From Microbacterium esteraromaticum (lineage in GTDB: Bacteria; Actinomycetota; Actinomycetes; Actinomycetales; Microbacteriaceae): a stretch of DNA of 64,000 nucleotides. Every line of letters begins with the position of its first letter. Position 1 is the stretch's first letter. A program made the translations under genes and the position numbers. Where the stretch lies: the NCBI RefSeq assembly GCF_014084045.1, contig NZ_CP043732.1, positions 1,488,001 through 1,552,000 of the forward strand, read 5' to 3'. The notes under the pieces were generated by a model, which was given only the letters and a program-made list of their open reading frames with translations, had not been told where the DNA came from and made no database searches. Positions 60,655 to 64,000 of the stretch are shown here, piece after piece.

Positions 60655-61419
60655 ATGGCCACCGACCTGCCCGCGATCGTGGAGTTCCGCCATGTCACGA
60701 AGCGGTTCCGCCCCGACGCCGATGAGCGACCGGCGCTCGACGACGTGTCTCTCAGCATCCGGCCCGGTGAGATCTTCGGGATCATCGGCGAGAGCGGCGC
60801 AGGCAAATCGACCCTGCTCGAGCTGATCAACGGCCTGACCCGCCCGACCGACGGCGACGTCGTCGTGCGCGGTGAAACAGTCGCCGACCTCGACCGCGCC
60901 GGCCTCCGCGCCCTGCGACGCGACGTCGGTGTCGTCTTCCAGGGAGTGCACCTGCTGAGCAACAGCACCGTGCGCGACAACGTGCGCCTGCCGCTGCGCC
61001 TTGCGCGGGCCACGCGATCGAAGGGCCAGCAGGATGCCGTCGACGAGATCCTCTCGTTCGTCGGCCTCTCGCACCGCGCCGACCACTACCCGGCGCAGCT
61101 GTCAGGCGGCGAGCGCCAGCGTGTCGGCCTGGCCAGAGCCCTCGTCGCCCGCCCGCCGCTGCTGCTCTGCGACGAGCCGACCTCGTCGCTCGACGCGTCG
61201 ACCACCGCTGACGTCCTGCGGGTGCTCGCCGACGCGCGCGAGAAGCTCGGCACCACGGTCGTCGTCATCACGCACGACCTCGACGTCGTCAAGGCGATCT
61301 GCGATCGGGCCGCGCTGCTCGAGAAGGGGCGCCTGCGCGAGATCTTCGAGATCGACGCGGCGGGCCCCCGCTCGCTGCCCAGCTACTACGAGCAGGTCAA
61401 GAGGGAGTTGACCGCATGA
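60655..61419 (+). CDS. metN: methionine ABC transporter ATP-binding protein
   Basis: A 254-residue ATPase of the MetN type. GESGAGKSTLLELINGLTRP (about 44-63) is the MetN-like Walker A; FQGVHLLSNSTVRDNV has the Q-loop; LSGGERQRVGLARALVARP (about 150-168) the signature; LLLCDEPTSSLDAS Walker B. It is shorter than the usual 330-345 residues because it lacks the C-terminal NIL (ACT-like) domain by which methionine inhibits transport. ATG 60655 is preferred over 60583. It overlaps metI by four bases. No SAM riboswitch was recognised upstream. Confidence 0.9.
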   Translation: MATDLPAIVEFRHVTKRFRPDADERPALDDVSLSIRPGEIFGIIGESGAGKSTLLELINGLTRPTDGDVVVRGETVADLDRAGLRALRRDVGVVFQGVHLLSNSTVRDNVRLPLRLARATRSKGQQDAVDEILSFVGLSHRADHYPAQLSGGERQRVGLARALVARPPLLLCDEPTSSLDASTTADVLRVLADAREKLGTTVVVITHDLDVVKAICDRAALLEKGRLREIFEIDAAGPRSLPSYYEQVKRELTA

Positions 61420-62087
61420 GCTGGCTCACCGACCTGCTCGCCGAGTACGGCGAGGACATCGCGCAGTCGATGGCCGAGACCGGGTACATGATGCTCGTCT
61501 CAGTGCTGGCCGCCGTGCTCATCGGACTGCCGCTCGGCACCGTCGTGTACCTGACCGAGCGCGGCGGCATCGCCGAGAACCGGGTGATCAACACCATCGC
61601 GAACCTGTACATCAACGTGGTGCGCTCCTTCCCGTTCCTGCTGCTCGTCGTCTTCCTCATCCCATTCACCCGTGCGGTGGTCGGCACGAGCTTCGGCACC
61701 CAGGCCGCCACGCTGCCGCTGTGCTTCGTCGCCGTGGCGATCTACGCCCGCCTGACCGAGCAGATCCTGCGCGAGATCCCGGCAGGCATCTCCAAGGTCG
61801 CCGTCGCGTCGGGCGCGACCGTGCCGCAGGCGGTGTTCCGGATGCTGCTTCCCGAGGCGCGCTCCGGACTCGTCTACGCCCTCACCTCCGCCGCCATCAG
61901 CCTGCTGTCGTACTCGACCGTGCTGGGCGTGGTGGGCGGCGGCGGCATCGGCGACTTCGCGATGCGCTACGGATACCAGGTCTACAACGACAACCTCATG
62001 TACCTCACGATCGTGCTCATCATCGTGTGCGTGCTCGCCATTCAGGCACTCGGCCACCGCACCTCCACGCGACTCGATCACCGCTGA
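61416..62087 (+). CDS. metI: methionine ABC transporter permease
   Basis: A 223-residue permease with five helices. LVSVLAAVLIGLPLGTVVYL (about 28-47), NLYINVVRSFPFLLLVVFLI (about 67-86, the MetI-type RSxPF pattern) and LREIPAGISKVAVASGATVP (the EAA-like loop, about 125-144) are typical, as are the final GGGGIGDFAMRYGYQVYN. The membrane part of the D/L-methionine importer with metN and metQ. Confidence 0.93.
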   Translation: MSWLTDLLAEYGEDIAQSMAETGYMMLVSVLAAVLIGLPLGTVVYLTERGGIAENRVINTIANLYINVVRSFPFLLLVVFLIPFTRAVVGTSFGTQAATLPLCFVAVAIYARLTEQILREIPAGISKVAVASGATVPQAVFRMLLPEARSGLVYALTSAAISLLSYSTVLGVVGGGGIGDFAMRYGYQVYNDNLMYLTIVLIIVCVLAIQALGHRTSTRLDHR

Positions 62088-62136
62088 GCGCCGCCGGCCC
62101 CACCGACCCGAACCCCATCGAAACGGAAGAGAACAG

Positions 62137-62954
62137 ATGAAGAAGACACGTGCCGTCCTGGCCGCCGCCGCCCTCGGCGCGGCTCTGCTCGCCTCCGCCT
62201 GCGCTCCCGCGGCGGAGCAGAAGCCGGATGCCGCGGCCGGCGAACCCGTCATCATCAAGGTCGCTGCGGTGCAGGCGCCGATGACGGATGTCGTCGAGGC
62301 GGCCGGAGAGGCGATCGAAGACGGCTACGAGGTCCAGCTCGTCGAGGTCGCCGACTACGTCACCGCGAACACCATCCTGGCAAGCGGCGACGTGTACGCG
62401 AACTTCTCGCAGCACGTGCCGTACATGGAGACGTTCAACGAGGGCAACGACGCGAACCTCGTCGGCGTGCAGCCGGTGTACAACTTCGTGATCGCGTTCT
62501 ACTCGAAGACGCTCGACGACATCGCCGACCTGCCCGACGGCGCGAAGGTCGCGATCCCCGACGACCCGTCCAACACCGGCCGCGCGCTCAAGCTGCTCGC
62601 CGCGAACGACATCATCGCGCTCGACCCCGAGGTCGACCCGTACGCGTCCACGGTCAAGGACATCACCGAGAACCCCAAGAACCTCGAGTTCATCCAGGTG
62701 CCGATCTCCTCGCTGAACGCCGCCTACGAAGAGGCCGACCTGGTCTTCCAGTGGCCGTCGCACATCAAGGCGCTGGGTCTCACCCCGAGAAGGACGGCCT
62801 GATCACGGAGCTCGACGACCGGTTCGCCCTGAACCTCGTCGTGCAGCAGAAGGACGAGAGCTCCGCGGCTACCGAGGCGCTCACGAAGGCCTTCACGAGC
62901 GACGCGGTCCGCGAGGTCATCGAGGGCAACGGCACCATCGAGACCGCCTGGTGA
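62137..62954 (+). CDS. metQ: methionine-binding lipoprotein, frameshifted near the C-terminus
   Basis: A NlpA/MetQ-type receptor. The signal peptide ends in the lipobox LLASAC (Cys22). VVEAAGEAIEDGYEVQLVEV, ILASGDVYANFSQHVPYMET (about 76-95) and IPDDPSNTGRALKLLAANDI (about 138-157) are typical. The visible frame stops at 62802 soon after WPSHIKALGLTP; the rest (EKDGLITELDDRFALNLVVQ to IETAW) is one base off, ending at 62954. One more C in the C4 run at 62783-62786 restores a normal 272-residue protein. Last gene of the metNIQ operon; a long hairpin follows. Confidence 0.9.
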
Positions 62955-62957
62955 TTC

Positions 62958-62997
62958 ATGACGCTGCATGACGTCTCGTGGCGTCATGCAGCGTCAT
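62958..62997 (+). terminator. perfect hairpin after metQ
   Basis: ATGACGCTGCATGACG and CGTCATGCAGCGTCAT pair over 16 bases around an eight-base loop, starting four bases past the metQ stop. No T-tract follows. Confidence 0.8.
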
Positions 62998-63018
62998 CGA
63001 GCTCTAGCGTTGACGCTC

Positions 63019-64000
63019 ATGAGCATCGACCACCAGACCACCTCGACGGTCATCCGCAGCGCTCGCGACGTGCACGCTCTGCTCGCCGAGAAGGGGTCTC
63101 AGGGCACCAAGACCAAGGCGATCATCGTCCTCGCCCTTGGCGGCATCTTCATGGATGCCTACGACTTCTCATCCCTGGCGTTCGGCATCACCGCTGTCAA
63201 GGAGGAGTTCGGCCTCGATCCGCTGATGACCGGCGTCGTGAACGCGGCGATCATGGTCGGCTCGGTGGTCGGGGCGATCTTCGGCGGCATGCTCGTCGAC
63301 CGCTTCGGTCGGTACAAGCTGTTCATGGCGGACATGGCGTTCTTCGTCGTCGCCGCCATCGGGTGCGCGCTCGCTCCGAACGAATGGGTGCTCATCTTCT
63401 TCCGCTTCGTGATGGGCGTCGGCGTGGGTCTCGACCTGCCCGTGGCGATGGCCTTCCTCGCGGAGTTCTCGAAGCTGCGCGGCTCGGGCAGCCGCTCTCA
63501 GCGTGTGAACGCGTGGTCGCCGGCCTGGTACATCGCGACGGGGTTCGGCTATCTGCTCGTGCTGGCGGTGTTCCTGCTGCTGCCGGTCGCGCAGCACGGC
63601 ATCCTGTGGCGGGTCGTCGTCGGCTTCGGGGCGGTGCCGGCGATCGTCGTGCTGCTGGTGCGCCGCAAGTACATGGCCGAGTCGCCGCAGTGGCTCGCAG
63701 ATCAGGGCGACCTGCGTGGTGCCGTCGATGTGATGCGCTCGCACCACGGCCTGGACGTCGAGCTGGCGCCGGATGCCGAGAGCGCCCGCACCACGGTCAA
63801 GGCACGCACCGGCCACTGGCGTCAGTACGGCGAGCTGTTCGCCCCGCGCTACCGGCTGCGCACGATCGCAGCGCTGTGCGTCTCGGTGTTCTCGACCTTC
63901 GGGTACAACGCGGTGGCATACGGGACCCCTCTCATCATCGCGATGCTGTTCCAGCAGGGGCCGCTCGTCACGATCCTGTCGGCGCTCGTGATCAACCTCG
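63019..64000 (+). CDS. MFS transporter (sugar/metabolite:H+ symporter type), incomplete
   Basis: The first 327 residues of a major-facilitator carrier, cut by the window end. Helix 1 IIVLALGGIFMDAYDFSSLA (about 35-54) has the MDxYD motif of the metabolite:H+ symporter and aromatic-acid branch. GGMLVDRFGRYKLFMAD (about 94-110) is the loop-2 MFS signature, and FFRFVMGVGVGLDLPVAMAF (about 131-150) follows. YMAESPQWLADQGD (about 219-232) is the ESPxWL motif of these symporters. TAGCGT ends eight bases before the ATG. The substrate is unknown. Confidence 0.85.
   Translation, partial: MSIDHQTTSTVIRSARDVHALLAEKGSQGTKTKAIIVLALGGIFMDAYDFSSLAFGITAVKEEFGLDPLMTGVVNAAIMVGSVVGAIFGGMLVDRFGRYKLFMADMAFFVVAAIGCALAPNEWVLIFFRFVMGVGVGLDLPVAMAFLAEFSKLRGSGSRSQRVNAWSPAWYIATGFGYLLVLAVFLLLPVAQHGILWRVVVGFGAVPAIVVLLVRRKYMAESPQWLADQGDLRGAVDVMRSHHGLDVELAPDAESARTTVKARTGHWRQYGELFAPRYRLRTIAALCVSVFSTFGYNAVAYGTPLIIAMLFQQGPLVTILSALVINL

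Overview
The window is a stretch of high-GC actinobacterial chromosome, most like Microbacterium or a close relative in the Microbacteriaceae. Pointers are the strong G/C third-position bias, an REP13E12/DUF222 HNH gene, a DUF3073 protein, an intein-bearing Rv2578c-type radical SAM protein, the very frequent GGATGCC/GGCATCC heptamer, and many starts with a -10 box six bases upstream (leaderless pattern). No rRNA, tRNA, CRISPR array, integrase or transposase was seen. The genus is an inference from these traits.

Layout. 1-2.7 kb: palindromic repeats, a small membrane exporter, an HTH regulator with a partner membrane protein, a palindromic-repeat island and a GNAT acetyltransferase. 2.7-11.3 kb: a sugar module made of two xylose-isomerase-like TIM-barrel proteins, a Gfo/Idh/MocA dehydrogenase, an RbsB/RbsA/RbsC-type ABC importer and a ROK regulator. 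11.5-20.7 kb: purine genes purD, purM and purF interspersed with a Nudix hydrolase, an SCP-like protein, small unknown proteins, an MFS exporter, DUF3073 and a universal stress protein. 20.7-28.1 kb: a second MFS carrier, a PadR/DUF4097 pair, a MerR-TipAS regulator, a lipoprotein flavin amine oxidase whose domain order looks circularly permuted, a Pr6Pr membrane protein, two crcB fluoride-channel genes and a TetR regulator. 28.1-37.4 kb: an RND efflux permease, a 63-bp tandem-repeat island, an aldose epimerase, a DEAD-box helicase with a very long Arg/Asp-rich N-terminus and the intein-containing radical SAM protein.

37.5-49.2 kb is the most unusual part: one tightly packed operon with a LacI regulator, a CUT1 sugar importer without its own ATPase, two ADP-ribosylglycohydrolase-fold enzymes, a PfkB kinase, a TIM-barrel/FGE-like fusion, a CaiB-type CoA-transferase and a CitE-like lyase. 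I read it as uptake and breakdown of an unknown glycosylated (possibly ribosylated) acid: cleave, phosphorylate the sugar, activate the acid with CoA, then cleave it.

49.3-64 kb: a VanY-like carboxypeptidase, an acyl-CoA dehydrogenase, a siderophore-interacting protein beside an ECF importer (fused A-A-T protein plus S component) with a DtxR/IdeR-like box between them, recQ, a decayed 13E12 gene, an OsmC/Ohr protein, the metN-metI-metQ methionine importer and the start of an MFS carrier.

Three otherwise intact genes (purD, the RND permease C-terminus, metQ) each appear frameshifted by one missing base in a G or C run. That pattern looks more like consensus-sequence error than gene decay.
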